A stretch of 64,000 bases of DNA, taken from NCBI RefSeq assembly GCF_004564075.1, contig NZ_CP038256.1, positions 2,294,001-2,358,000 on the forward strand. Direction: 5' to 3'. Both the position numbers and the translations under genes were made by a program. The notes under the pieces were generated by a model, which saw only the letters and a program-made list of their open reading frames with translations, made no database searches and was not told the DNA's origin. The stretch is from Microbacterium sediminis (GTDB taxonomy: Bacteria; Actinomycetota; Actinomycetes; Actinomycetales; Microbacteriaceae). Shown here in pieces: positions 8,753-16,298 of the stretch. Numbering within the stretch: position 1 is the first letter of the stretch; each line of letters starts with the position of its first letter.

Positions 8753-9760
8753 TCAGCGGAAGAACGCCACGCCCAGATCGGTGTGGTCGACGAAGACGCC
8801 GTCGACGCCGCTGCGCCGGATGATGTCCCACTCGCCCTCGTAGTCGCCCCGCGCCGCGGGCCCGCCCGCGCCCCGGAACTGCCCGATGAGGAAGCGGTTC
8901 TCGGGCCGGCAGGTCCACGTGTACACCTGCAGCCCGCGCTCGTGGGCGTCGGCGACGACGGGCGCCGGCCCCGTGGCGTGCCCGAGGCGGTCGGGGGCGA
9001 GGATCATGCGCTTGTCCACGCTGATGCCGTCGACGCGGCCGACGAGCCGATCGAGTCCGCGCGGGCGCGCCGTGGCGGCGTAGGTCGGGGCGTCGCCGCC
9101 CAGCGCCGCGACGAGATCGGCCGGGCGGCCCTTGGCCTCGAGCAGGTAGATGTAGCGCGCCGCCAGCCCCGCCTCGCGCAGCCGCGAGAGCACGGTCGAC
9201 TCGAACGACTCGACGATCAGGGGCCACCGGCCGTCGTCCCAGCCCGTCTCGCGCAGGTCGCGCAGGATGAGCGGCACGAGGTCGAGCCCGATCGAGGCGA
9301 AGTAGGTGGCGTGCTTGATCTCGAGCACCACACCGATCTCGCGACCGTACTCGAGCGAGGCGTCGGCGACGAGGCGGAGCAGGTCGGTCAGGCGCAGGAT
9401 CGGCTGGGCGCCGTCGAAGCTGGCGCTGCGGGGACGGATCTCGGGGATGCGCTCGCGGCACCGCAGCGTCGCCAGCTCGTCCCACGTGAAGTCCTCCGTG
9501 AACCAGCCGGTGAGCGTGACGCCGTCGACGACCTTGGAGGTGCGGCGATCGGCGAACTCGGGCCGGTCGGCGACGTCGGTCGTCCCCGAGATCTCGTTCT
9601 CGTGGCGCACGACGAGCACGCCGTCGCGCGAGGCGACGATGTCGGGCTCGACGGCATCGCACCCCATCTGGAACGCCAGCTCGTACGCCGAGGGCGAGTG
9701 CTCGGGGCGATAGCCGGAGGCGCCGCGGTGGGCGATGACGAGCGGGGGGCGTCGGGCCAT
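8753..9760 (-). CDS. Glycerophosphodiester phosphodiesterase
   Basis: 335-residue GDPD TIM-barrel hydrolase that releases glycerol-3-phosphate from glycerophosphodiesters. The metal and catalytic motif HRGASGYRPEHSPSAYELAFQMGCDAVEPDI (from residue ~10) contains both catalytic His positions (HR and, downstream, VVRHENEIS) and the E/D metal ligands. The C-terminus 'ENRFLIGQF... GVDGVFVDHTDLGVAFFR' is complete. There is no signal peptide, so it is probably cytosolic. ATG at 9760 has GGAGGC immediately before it and TACCGT 6 bases upstream. It is convergent with the second GntR gene, only 9 bases away. Confidence 0.92.
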   Translation of the reverse strand: MARRPPLVIAHRGASGYRPEHSPSAYELAFQMGCDAVEPDIVASRDGVLVVRHENEISGTTDVADRPEFADRRTSKVVDGVTLTGWFTEDFTWDELATLRCRERIPEIRPRSASFDGAQPILRLTDLLRLVADASLEYGREIGVVLEIKHATYFASIGLDLVPLILRDLRETGWDDGRWPLIVESFESTVLSRLREAGLAARYIYLLEAKGRPADLVAALGGDAPTYAATARPRGLDRLVGRVDGISVDKRMILAPDRLGHATGPAPVVADAHERGLQVYTWTCRPENRFLIGQFRGAGGPAARGDYEGEWDIIRRSGVDGVFVDHTDLGVAFFR

Positions 9761-9915
9761 GCCTCCACGGTAACGGCGGCGCACGGCGCGTCGGCCCCGC
9801 GCGCCGACCGGCCCGCGCGCCGACGGGGCAGAACTGCCCGTCGGGAAAACCCCCCAACCGGCCCCGCGGAGGCCCGAATGTCCTGGGAGAACGGCCGGTG
9901 CGGAGGGAACGTCGA

Positions 9916-9921
9916 TAGTGT
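9916..9921 (+). promoter_or_regulatory. Possible -10 element (TAGTGT) of the Bax-inhibitor-type gene
   Basis: TAGTGT lies 56 bases before the ATG at 9977, in the 216-base gap between two divergent genes. A GGCGCC stem with a 6-base loop (9930-9947) follows in the predicted leader. No convincing -35 is seen. The rest of the gap holds only GC-rich palindromic sequence (GGGCAG-AA-CTGCCC near 9825). Confidence 0.35.
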
Positions 9922-9976
9922 GGATGAAAGGCGCCGCGGCCGGCGCCGACCCAGACCTTGGAGTGTGACCGACATC

Positions 9977-10909
9977 ATGGCCAGCCCCGGATTCAACAAC
10001 CCCGTCTTCCAGGAGCCCCAGTCGCGCGGCGGCTACGGCACGTCGCTGCAGCCGCCCGTGCAGGGCGTCTCCGGTCAGCAGCCCCCCGCCGGTTTCGTGC
10101 AGGGCTCCCAGCTCGGCCACATGGGCGTCGACGCGGCGGCCCAGGCCCGCATGGAGGGCGCCTTCGCCGCCCCGCCCGCCGGATCGCTCGACACGGGCCG
10201 CATGACGGTCGAGGACACCGTCATCAAGACCCTCATGCTCTTCGGCGCGCTGCTCGTCTTCGCGGTGATCGGCTGGGTGTGGACCCTCGGCGGCACCGTG
10301 AGCCTCATGGAGGTGCAGCAGTACCCGAGCATGGTGCCGTGGCTCATCGGCGCGCTCGGCGGCTTCGTGCTGGGCCTCGTGAACTCGTTCAAGAAGGAGC
10401 CGAGCCCGGCGCTGATCTTCGCCTACGCGGCGTTCGAGGGCCTCTTCATCGGCTCGATCTCGGCGTTCTTCGAGTTCCAGTGGCAGGGCATCGTCGTGCA
10501 GGCCACGCTGGCGACCGTCTCGGTCATCGGCGTCACGCTCGCCCTCTTCGCCAGCGGCAAGATCCGCGCCTCGGCGAAGGCGACGAAGATCTTCATGATC
10601 GCGATGATCGGCTACCTGGTCTTCTCGCTGCTGAACCTCGTCCTCATGTGGACCGGCGTGAACGACGACCCGTGGGGCATGCGCTCGGCGACGATCATGG
10701 GCATCCCGCTGGGCCTGATCATCGGCGTGCTCGTCGTGATCATGGCCGCGTACTCGCTCGTGCTCGACTTCGACATGATCCAGCGCGGCGTGCGCAACGG
10801 CGCCCCCCGCAAGTACGGCTGGTCGGGTGCGTTCGGCATCATGGTCACCGTCGTGTGGCTCTACGTCGAGATCCTGCGCATCATCGCGATCCTCCGCGGC
10901 AACGACTGA
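9977..10909 (+). CDS. Bax inhibitor-1/YccA family integral membrane protein
   Basis: 310 residues: a cytosolic N-terminal tail rich in Gly, Pro and Gln (1-75, NNPVFQEPQSRGGYGTSLQPP) and then seven hydrophobic segments from residue ~82 to the end. The final helix pair, GWSGAFGIMVTVVWLYVEILRIIAIL, is the classical BI-1-like C-terminus with the acidic residue near the end. YccA-type members are linked to FtsH or calcium-leak control in other bacteria; the role here is unknown. ATG at 9977 is used; an in-frame GTG at 9965 right after GGAG cannot be excluded. It is followed by a strong terminator. Confidence 0.88.
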   Translation: MASPGFNNPVFQEPQSRGGYGTSLQPPVQGVSGQQPPAGFVQGSQLGHMGVDAAAQARMEGAFAAPPAGSLDTGRMTVEDTVIKTLMLFGALLVFAVIGWVWTLGGTVSLMEVQQYPSMVPWLIGALGGFVLGLVNSFKKEPSPALIFAYAAFEGLFIGSISAFFEFQWQGIVVQATLATVSVIGVTLALFASGKIRASAKATKIFMIAMIGYLVFSLLNLVLMWTGVNDDPWGMRSATIMGIPLGLIIGVLVVIMAAYSLVLDFDMIQRGVRNGAPRKYGWSGAFGIMVTVVWLYVEILRIIAILRGND

Positions 10910-10926
10910 TCCCGTTCCGCGTCGCG

Positions 10927-10952
10927 AAGGCCGTCCCCTCGGGGGCGGCCTT
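10927..10952 (+). terminator. Rho-independent-type hairpin after the Bax-inhibitor-type gene
   Basis: AAGGCCGTCCCC (10927-10938), a 2-base loop and GGGGGCGGCCTT (10941-10952) pair along 12 positions with one G-T wobble. It starts 18 bases after the stop codon and is followed by TTCGTCGTCT. Confidence 0.8.
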
Positions 10953-10982
10953 CGTCGTCTGCGGGCGATCCGCCCAGGGCTG

Positions 10983-10999
10983 ATCCGCCCCCGGCGGAT
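10983..10999. promoter_or_regulatory. Perfect inverted repeat upstream of the clpP pair, possible operator
   Basis: ATCCGCC, three C, GGCGGAT: a perfect 7-base inverted repeat centred about 48 bases before the first ClpP-family start codon. The position suits an operator or activator site, but a GC-rich hairpin of this size can also arise by chance. Confidence 0.35.
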
Positions 11000-11038
11000 T
11001 CGCGCCCGCGCGGGCGGCGCGCCCCGCACGCTGGGGGC

Positions 11039-11665
11039 ATGGCAGAAGACACCAGGCTCCCCCAGTTCACCGCGGAGGCCCGCCGCGAGCTCTACCACCA
11101 TCGCGTGCTCGTGCTGGACGGCCCGCTCGACGACGACAACGGCACGCTGCTGGCCACCCAGCTGCTCGCGCTGGCCGCCGAGGACCCGGCGAGCGACATC
11201 GCCCTGTGGATCCACTCGCCCGGCGGATCGGTGCCCTCGATGCTCGCCATCCGCGACATCATGCGGCTCGTGCCGTGCGACGTGTCGACCCTCGACCTCG
11301 GCATGGCCTACAGCGCCGGGCAGTTCCTGCTCTCGGCCGGCGCCCGGGGCAAGCGGCGCGCCCTCCCCCACGCCAAGGTGCTGCTGCACCAGGGCTCGTC
11401 GGGGATCGGCGGCACCGCCGTCGACGTGGAGGTGCAGGCCGACGACCTGCGCCAGATGCGCGACACCGTGCTCGGGCTGATCGCCGACGACACCGGCCAG
11501 CCCGTGGCGCGGGTCTTCGAGGACTCGCTGCACGACCACTGGTACTCGGCGCAGGAGGCGCTGGAGTACGGATTCATCGATGCGATCGTCACCGACTTCG
11601 ACGAGATCATGCCGCGACGCCGCCGCCCCGTGGGGCTCGGCGCGAGCCCCGAGGAGCAGAAGTGA
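11039..11665 (+). CDS. clpP: ClpP-family serine protease subunit with intact triad
   Basis: 208-residue ClpP-fold peptidase, normally the proteolytic chamber for a Clp ATPase. The triad is complete: S92 in GMAYSAGQ, H117 in LLHQGSSG, and D166 in LHDHWYSAQEALEYGFID. The oxyanion loop HSPGGS (59-64) is also intact. The nucleophile box reads YSA rather than the usual ASM, so it is divergent from the housekeeping ClpP. It overlaps the next ClpP-like gene by 4 bases, and a ClgR/PopR-like regulator gene is convergent downstream, as around accessory clpP operons of Streptomyces. No Clp ATPase gene is in the window. GGGGG just upstream may serve as ribosome site. Confidence 0.92.
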   Translation: MAEDTRLPQFTAEARRELYHHRVLVLDGPLDDDNGTLLATQLLALAAEDPASDIALWIHSPGGSVPSMLAIRDIMRLVPCDVSTLDLGMAYSAGQFLLSAGARGKRRALPHAKVLLHQGSSGIGGTAVDVEVQADDLRQMRDTVLGLIADDTGQPVARVFEDSLHDHWYSAQEALEYGFIDAIVTDFDEIMPRRRRPVGLGASPEEQK

Positions 11666-12252
11666 GCAGCTACACGATCCCCAACGTCATCACCCGCGAC
11701 GCCCGCGGCGAGCGCATCATGGACGTGTACTCGCACCTGCTCAGCGAGCGCGTGGTCTACCTCGGCACCGCCATCGACGCCGGCGTCGCCAACGCGCTCA
11801 TCGCGCAGCTGCTGCACCTCGAGGCCGACGCGCCCGATCGCGACATCCAGCTCTACATCAACTGCGAGGGCGGCGATCCCGCGGCGGCGCTGGGCATCTA
11901 CGACACGATCCGCTACATCCGGCCCGACGTCGCCACGACGTGCGTGGGCCAGGCCGTGGGCGTCGGCGCGGTGCTGCTGGCGGCCGGGGCGCCGGGCAAG
12001 CGGGCGCTCCTGCCGCACGCCCGCGTCGTGCTGCATCAGCCGGCCGCGCAGAGCCGCGGCGCCGTGCCCGACCTCATCGTGCACGCCGACGAGCTCGTGC
12101 GCGTGCGCGGCGACCTGGAGCAGATCCTCGCCCGTCACACGGGGCGCGAGGCGGCGGTGCTGCGGCGCGACACCGATCACGACCGGGTCTTCACCGCGGC
12201 CGGCGCGGTGGAGTACGGGCTGGCCGACCGGGTGCTCGAGGCGCGCGAGTGA
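11662..12252 (+). CDS. ClpP-like subunit lacking the catalytic serine (ClpR-like)
   Basis: 196-residue ClpP-fold protein starting at GTG 11662 inside the preceding stop region (GTGA overlap), so translation is coupled. The fold is well conserved (DVYSHLLSERVVYLG, VVLHQPAAQSRG with H125, DTDHDRVFTAAGAVEYGLAD with D174). At the nucleophile position, however, the canonical GQAASMG is GQAVGVG: Ser is replaced by Gly100. The substrate loop is also altered, CEGGDP in place of SPGG. By analogy with plastid and cyanobacterial ClpR, it is probably a structural subunit in a mixed ring with the active partner (inference). The reading frame is intact with no sign of decay. Confidence 0.9.
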   Translation: MSSYTIPNVITRDARGERIMDVYSHLLSERVVYLGTAIDAGVANALIAQLLHLEADAPDRDIQLYINCEGGDPAAALGIYDTIRYIRPDVATTCVGQAVGVGAVLLAAGAPGKRALLPHARVVLHQPAAQSRGAVPDLIVHADELVRVRGDLEQILARHTGREAAVLRRDTDHDRVFTAAGAVEYGLADRVLEARE

Positions 12253-12287
12253 ACGCGCGGGGGTGAGGGTGCGGGCGTGAGGCCGGC

Positions 12288-12632
12288 TCAGGCGGCGAGG
12301 GCGTACGCGGCGGGGCCGGCCGATCGCGCGGGCGCGGGCGCGGCGGCCGTCGCGCGGAGGTCCTCCGCGATGCCGCTGGTGAGCTCGAGCAGCGACGCGT
12401 CGAGGGCGCCCACGACCGCCGAGAGGATCTCGCTCGACGGCTCCTTGAGGCCGCGCTCGATCTCCGACAGGTACTGCACGGACACGCCGGCGCGCTCCGC
12501 CACGTCGGCGAGCGTCTCGCCTCGCTCGTGGCGGCGACGGCGCAGGTGCTCGCCGACGAGGTGCCGCCAGAGCGGATCGATCCGCCGCGCGCGGCGGAGG
12601 GCGGGATCGGGCAACGGGATGAGCTCGGCCAT
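12288..12632 (-). CDS. ClgR/PopR-like XRE-family activator with C-terminal Ala-Ala
   Basis: 114-residue regulator with one helix-turn-helix (41-62: LADVAERAGVSVQYLSEIERG) followed by LKEPSSEILSAV, which closely resembles the ClgR and PopR activators of clp genes. The protein ends AYALAA. In Streptomyces, ClgR and PopR are ClpP substrates through a C-terminal Ala-Ala, so this tail may be a degron. ATG at 12632 is preferred because TAGCGT lies 6 bases upstream; a GTG at 12638 is also in frame. It converges on the ClpP-family pair. A palindrome at 12671-12691 lies about 49 bases upstream of the likely transcription start, a normal activator position. Confidence 0.88.
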   Translation of the reverse strand: MAELIPLPDPALRRARRIDPLWRHLVGEHLRRRRHERGETLADVAERAGVSVQYLSEIERGLKEPSSEILSAVVGALDASLLELTSGIAEDLRATAAAPAPARSAGPAAYALAA

Positions 12633-12638
12633 GACCAC

Positions 12639-12644
12639 ACGCTA
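12639..12644 (-). promoter_or_regulatory. -10 element TAGCGT of the ClgR/PopR-like gene
   Basis: TAGCGT on the minus strand (12644-12639) with 6 bases to the ATG at 12632, predicting a leaderless mRNA. No good -35 is seen at 17 bases, consistent with dependence on an activator bound upstream. Confidence 0.5.
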
Positions 12645-12670
12645 GGCGCGGGGCCGCGGGATGCGCACCC

Positions 12671-12691
12671 CGTTCCGCTCACGGCAGAACG
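12671..12691. promoter_or_regulatory. Candidate ClgR/PopR-type operator
   Basis: Arms CGTTCCGC (12671-12678) and GCAGAACG (12684-12691) around the 5-base spacer TCACG match at 7 of 8 positions. The layout (GTTCNGC, 5 bases, GC-GAAC) resembles the published ClgR box. It is centred about -49 from the predicted start of the regulator mRNA. It could instead act as a weak terminator of the glycosyltransferase gene ending at 12694. Confidence 0.5.
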
Positions 12692-12693
12692 GA

Positions 12694-14055
12694 TCAGCCG
12701 CGCGCGCCCAGGGCCGCCCGCACCGCGTCGCCGAAGGCGCGCAGCGACGGCTCGAACCCCTGCGCCTCGGCCGCGGCGTACGCCTGATCCCGCAGGCGGT
12801 CGCGGTCGGGTGCCGTCAGCACGCCCCGCAGCGCCTCGGCGAGGGCCGCGACGTCGCCGTCCGGCACGAGCACGCCCCCGCCGCCGGCGAGCATGTCGCG
12901 CGGACCGTAGGGGATGTCGTAGGCGACGACGGGCACGCCGTACGAGAGCGCCTCGACCACGACGAGGCCCTGGGCCTCGTTCACGCTCGTGAGCATCAGC
13001 GCCTTGGCCGCCTCCAGCGCCGGCAGCGGCTCGGGGTCGTAGCCGTGCCACGTCACCGCGTCGGCGATGCCCAGCCCGGCCGCGAGGGCCTCGAGCGCGG
13101 CACGCTCGGATCCGTCGCCGTGCACGTGCAGGTGCGCGTGGGGGACGTCCGCCCGCACGATCGCGAGGGCGCGGAGGGCGTGATCCACGCGCTTGCGCGG
13201 CGAGAGCGAGTTGAGCATCACCACGCGGCCGGGCACGCGCGGCCCGGCCACGCGGGTGACGGGCGGGGCCGGGTGCGGCGCCACGAACGATCGCGCCACG
13301 TCGGCCCCGAAGCGGCGCTCCACGTCGGCCCGCTGGGTCGCGGTCAGCCAGGTGACGGCGTCGTACCGATCGGCCGTGGCGAGCCAGCGCGTCCACGCCT
13401 CGGCCATCGGCGCGTCCCACGTGTGCGGCGCGAGGGTGTGGTTCGCGTGGGTCTCGTGAACGATCGGCAGCTCCGCCGGCAGCGGAAGGGGCGCATCGGC
13501 GACCAGCACCTCGCCGATCTGGCGCGCCTCGCACACGACCACCGGCTCGAGCGCCGTGGCCGCCGCGAGCTCACCGGCGACCCGCGCGATCCAGGTGCGG
13601 TACAGCGCGCCGAAGCCCGGCACCCAGCCGGCGGGCTCCCCGGAGGCGCCGTAGACGATGACGGGCGCCGCGCTGCGCATCCAGGCCGGGTCGCCCGTCA
13701 CCACCGGCAGCGCCACGACGGGCGCGCCCGCGTCGTCGGCGACGACGTTGCACTCGTATCCGGACTCGGGCGCCGGCAGCGGCGAGGCCGCTTCGATCAG
13801 CCAGGAGCGGTCCGATCGCAGGTCGTCGTAGAGATTGCGGAAGGGCACGTCGAAGCCGCGGCGCGCCCACTCCGCGCGGGTGCGATCATTCTCGGACGTG
13901 GTGGCGACGTTGACCGTGAGCACCGCCGACTCCCCGCCCGCGCGCCGCAGGTCGCGGGCCCGCCGCATCACCGCCACGGCGAACCCCGCGTCCAGGCGCG
14001 GATCCACCCGGCTCGCGGCCAGCAGGTACACGGCGCGGGGAACGAGATCGGTCAC
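12694..14055 (-). CDS. Glycosyltransferase, GT4-like (polyol-phosphate glucosyltransferase type)
   Basis: 453-residue GT-B glycosyltransferase. The N-terminal half carries a β-sheet domain resembling the TagE/GtfA family; the C-terminal half has the donor-binding block LNSLSPRKRVDHALRALAIV and LTSVNEAQGLVVVEALSYGVPVVAYDIPYGPRDMLAGGGGVLVPDGD, with the E-x7-E pair as E-AQGLVVVE. The 'YDIPYGP' element is typical of enzymes that glucosylate poly(glycerol-phosphate) or similar wall polymers, so a cell-wall role is likely, but the acceptor is unknown. The start is GTG at 14055. No signal peptide or membrane segment is seen. It is separated from guaA by a hairpin. Confidence 0.82.
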   Translation of the reverse strand: MTDLVPRAVYLLAASRVDPRLDAGFAVAVMRRARDLRRAGGESAVLTVNVATTSENDRTRAEWARRGFDVPFRNLYDDLRSDRSWLIEAASPLPAPESGYECNVVADDAGAPVVALPVVTGDPAWMRSAAPVIVYGASGEPAGWVPGFGALYRTWIARVAGELAAATALEPVVVCEARQIGEVLVADAPLPLPAELPIVHETHANHTLAPHTWDAPMAEAWTRWLATADRYDAVTWLTATQRADVERRFGADVARSFVAPHPAPPVTRVAGPRVPGRVVMLNSLSPRKRVDHALRALAIVRADVPHAHLHVHGDGSERAALEALAAGLGIADAVTWHGYDPEPLPALEAAKALMLTSVNEAQGLVVVEALSYGVPVVAYDIPYGPRDMLAGGGGVLVPDGDVAALAEALRGVLTAPDRDRLRDQAYAAAEAQGFEPSLRAFGDAVRAALGARG

Positions 14056-14078
14056 CCGTCCATCGTCCCAGACGCGGC

Positions 14079-14111
14079 GAGACCGCCCAGCCGAACACGG
14101 AGGGCGGCCTC
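14079..14111 (-). terminator. Hairpin after guaA
   Basis: GAGACCGCCC (14079-14088) and GGGCGGCCTC (14102-14111) pair at 9 of 10 positions with a 13-base loop, 20 bases beyond the guaA stop. Confidence 0.5.
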
Positions 14112-14130
14112 GAACCGACTCGGGGAGGTT

Positions 14131-15708
14131 TCACTCCCACTCGATGGTCCCCGGGGGCTTCGACGTGACGTCGAGCACCACGCGGTTGACCTCGCGGACC
14201 TCGTTGGTGATGCGGTTGGAGATCTTCGAGAGCACGTCGTAGGGCAGGCGCGTCCAGTCGGCCGTCATCGCGTCCTCGCTCGAGACGGGGCGCAGCACGA
14301 TCGGGTGACCGTAGGTGCGGCCGTCGCCCTGCACGCCCACGCTGCGCACATCGGCCAGCAGCACGACGGGGCACTGCCAGATCTCGCCGTCGAGGCCCGC
14401 CTTCGTCAGCTCCTCGCGCGCGATCGCGTCGGCGTCGCGGAGGATCTCGAGGCGCTCGCGCGTGACCTCGCCGATGATGCGGATGCCGAGGCCCGGGCCG
14501 GGGAACGGCTGGCGGCCGACGATCGCCTCGGGGATGCCGAGCTCGCGGCCGATGGCGCGGACCTCGTCCTTGAACAGCGTGCGCAGCGGCTCGATGAGCT
14601 CGAAGTCGAGGTCGTCGGGGAGGCCGCCCACGTTGTGATGGCTCTTGATGTTGGCGGTGCCGGCCCCGCCGCCCGACTCCACGACGTCGGGGTACAGCGT
14701 GCCCTGCACGAGGAACTTGATCGGCTCGCCCTCGGCCTTGGCCTCGTCGACGAGCTCGCGCTGAACCTTCTCGAACGCGCGGATGAACTCGCGGCCGATG
14801 ATCTTGCGCTTCTCCTCGGGGTCGGTCACGCCCGCGAGGTGGCCGAGGAACGTGTCGGCGGCGTCGACGGTGATCAGGCGCACGCCGGTCGACTCGACGT
14901 AGTCCTTCTCGACCTGCTCGCGCTCGCCCTGGCGCAGCAGGCCGTGGTCGACGAACACCGCCGTGAGCTGGTCGCCGACCGCGCGGTGCACGAGCGCGGT
15001 CGAGACCGCGGAGTCCACGCCGCCCGAGAGCGCCGAGATCACGCGCGCCGAGCCGACCTGCTCGCGGATGCGGGCGACCTGCTCCTCGATGACGTTGCCG
15101 CTGTTCCAGTCGGCGGGCAGGCCAGCGGCCTTGTGCAGGAAGTTCTCGATGATGCGCTGGCCGTAGTCGGAGTGCTTCACCTCGGGGTGCCACTGCACAC
15201 CGTAGAAGCAGGCATCGGCGTTGCCGAACGCCGCCACGGGCGTGCCCGCCGTCGAGGCGAGCACCTGGTAGCCGTCGGGCGCCTTCACGACGGAGTCGCC
15301 GTGACTCATCCACACGTTCTGGTCGACCGGGGTGCCCTCCAGCAGCACGCCGCCGTCGCCGGCGACCGTCGCATCGGTGGCGCCGTACTCGCGGTTGCCG
15401 GTCTGCGCGACCTCGCCGCCGAGCGCCTGCGCCATCACCTGGAAGCCGTAGCAGATGCCGAGCGTCGGGATGCCGAGGTCGAAGATCGACGCGTCGAACT
15501 CCGGGGCGCCGTCGGCGTAGACCGACGACGGACCGCCCGAGAGGATCATCGCGACGGGGTTCTTCGCCTCGATCTCGGCCTTCGAGACCGAGTGGGGCAC
15601 GAGCTCGCTGTACACGCCGGCCTCGCGCACGCGGCGCGCGATCAGCTGCGCGTACTGCGCGCCGAAGTCGACGACCAGGACCGGTCGCTGGGCGGTGTCG
15701 GCGCTCAT
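14131..15708 (-). CDS. guaA: GMP synthase (glutamine-hydrolysing), GuaA
   Basis: 525 residues, the usual length. Converts XMP to GMP using ATP and glutamine. The N-terminal class-I amidotransferase has the nucleophile C86 in GICYGFQ and the partner QWHPEVKHS near 175. The ATP-pyrophosphatase domain starts at [12 protein letters not shown] near 235, and the dimerisation domain contains [17 protein letters not shown] and ends [12 protein letters not shown] at 15708 overlaps the stop of the DUF3817 gene by 4 bases, so the two are translationally coupled. It belongs to a minus-strand guanine nucleotide group with guaB3 and guaB further upstream. Confidence 0.97.
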   Translation of the reverse strand: MSADTAQRPVLVVDFGAQYAQLIARRVREAGVYSELVPHSVSKAEIEAKNPVAMILSGGPSSVYADGAPEFDASIFDLGIPTLGICYGFQVMAQALGGEVAQTGNREYGATDATVAGDGGVLLEGTPVDQNVWMSHGDSVVKAPDGYQVLASTAGTPVAAFGNADACFYGVQWHPEVKHSDYGQRIIENFLHKAAGLPADWNSGNVIEEQVARIREQVGSARVISALSGGVDSAVSTALVHRAVGDQLTAVFVDHGLLRQGEREQVEKDYVESTGVRLITVDAADTFLGHLAGVTDPEEKRKIIGREFIRAFEKVQRELVDEAKAEGEPIKFLVQGTLYPDVVESGGGAGTANIKSHHNVGGLPDDLDFELIEPLRTLFKDEVRAIGRELGIPEAIVGRQPFPGPGLGIRIIGEVTRERLEILRDADAIAREELTKAGLDGEIWQCPVVLLADVRSVGVQGDGRTYGHPIVLRPVSSEDAMTADWTRLPYDVLSKISNRITNEVREVNRVVLDVTSKPPGTIEWE

Positions 15709-16250
15709 CGGCCGGCCTCCTCGGGAGTTGCGGACGCGAGCGCGCCCTCGGTCGAGGCGGCGCGCTTGGCGGCCGCCTTGGCCTCGCGCTCGGCGAGGTA
15801 ACGCTTCACGTCGCGGGCGACGATGCCCTCCATGACGAACGACAGGAACGGCACGATGCCGCCGCCGGCGAGCATCAGGAACCGGCCGAAGCCCCAGCGC
15901 ATGAGGCTCCACAGGCGGAAGCACGCGAAGAGGTAGACGACGTAGAACCAGCCGTGCACGATGAGGATGCCCAGCGACAGGTTGACGCCGTCGCCGGTGG
16001 AGATCATCTCGCACGCCGTGGAGCCGGGCACGAACTGCGAGTACCACTGGCAGTCCTGCACGATCACGTCGGCGAACCACAGGAACCCGCCCGAGCCGCC
16101 GAGGAAGAGCTCCACGTGCAGCGGCGTGTACTTCAGCACCATCTCAGCGACGAGCAGCAGCAGCCCGACGCCGGTGATGATCGAGCAGATCTGGTAGAAC
16201 CGGAGCGCGCCTCGGATCTTCGGGAACGAAGCGAGCTTGGGTTGCGCCAT
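15705..16250 (-). CDS. DUF3817 domain membrane protein
   Basis: 181-residue protein with four hydrophobic segments (about 15-37, 45-60, 88-110 and 115-135) and a charged C-terminal tail ([27 protein letters not shown]). The '[27 protein letters not shown]' start and '[16 protein letters not shown]' block are characteristic of DUF3817, a short integral membrane family common beside guaA or guaB in actinobacteria; its function is unknown. ATG at 16250 follows TAGAAT by 7 bases; an upstream ATG at 16259 falls within that element. It overlaps guaA by 4 bases. Confidence 0.88.
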   Translation of the reverse strand: MAQPKLASFPKIRGALRFYQICSIITGVGLLLLVAEMVLKYTPLHVELFLGGSGGFLWFADVIVQDCQWYSQFVPGSTACEMISTGDGVNLSLGILIVHGWFYVVYLFACFRLWSLMRWGFGRFLMLAGGGIVPFLSFVMEGIVARDVKRYLAEREAKAAAKRAASTEGALASATPEEAGR

Positions 16251-16298
16251 GCCCACCATTCTAGGCGGCGCGCGCCTGAGCCGACGCCGTGCGCGGGG

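Noticed and set aside
9930..9947. Riboswitch or attenuator hairpin in the leader of the Bax-inhibitor-type gene
   Set aside because: A single 6-base GGCGCC stem without conserved features or terminator is not enough.
8783..9976. In-frame upstream extension of the Bax-inhibitor-type gene
   Set aside because: It would overlap the glycerophosphodiesterase on the other strand. The conserved protein begins near ATG 9977.
12661..15801. A 1,046-codon open frame antisense to the glycosyltransferase and guaA
   Set aside because: Composition is that of a GC-skew shadow with no recognisable motif, while both strands' true genes have full catalytic motifs.
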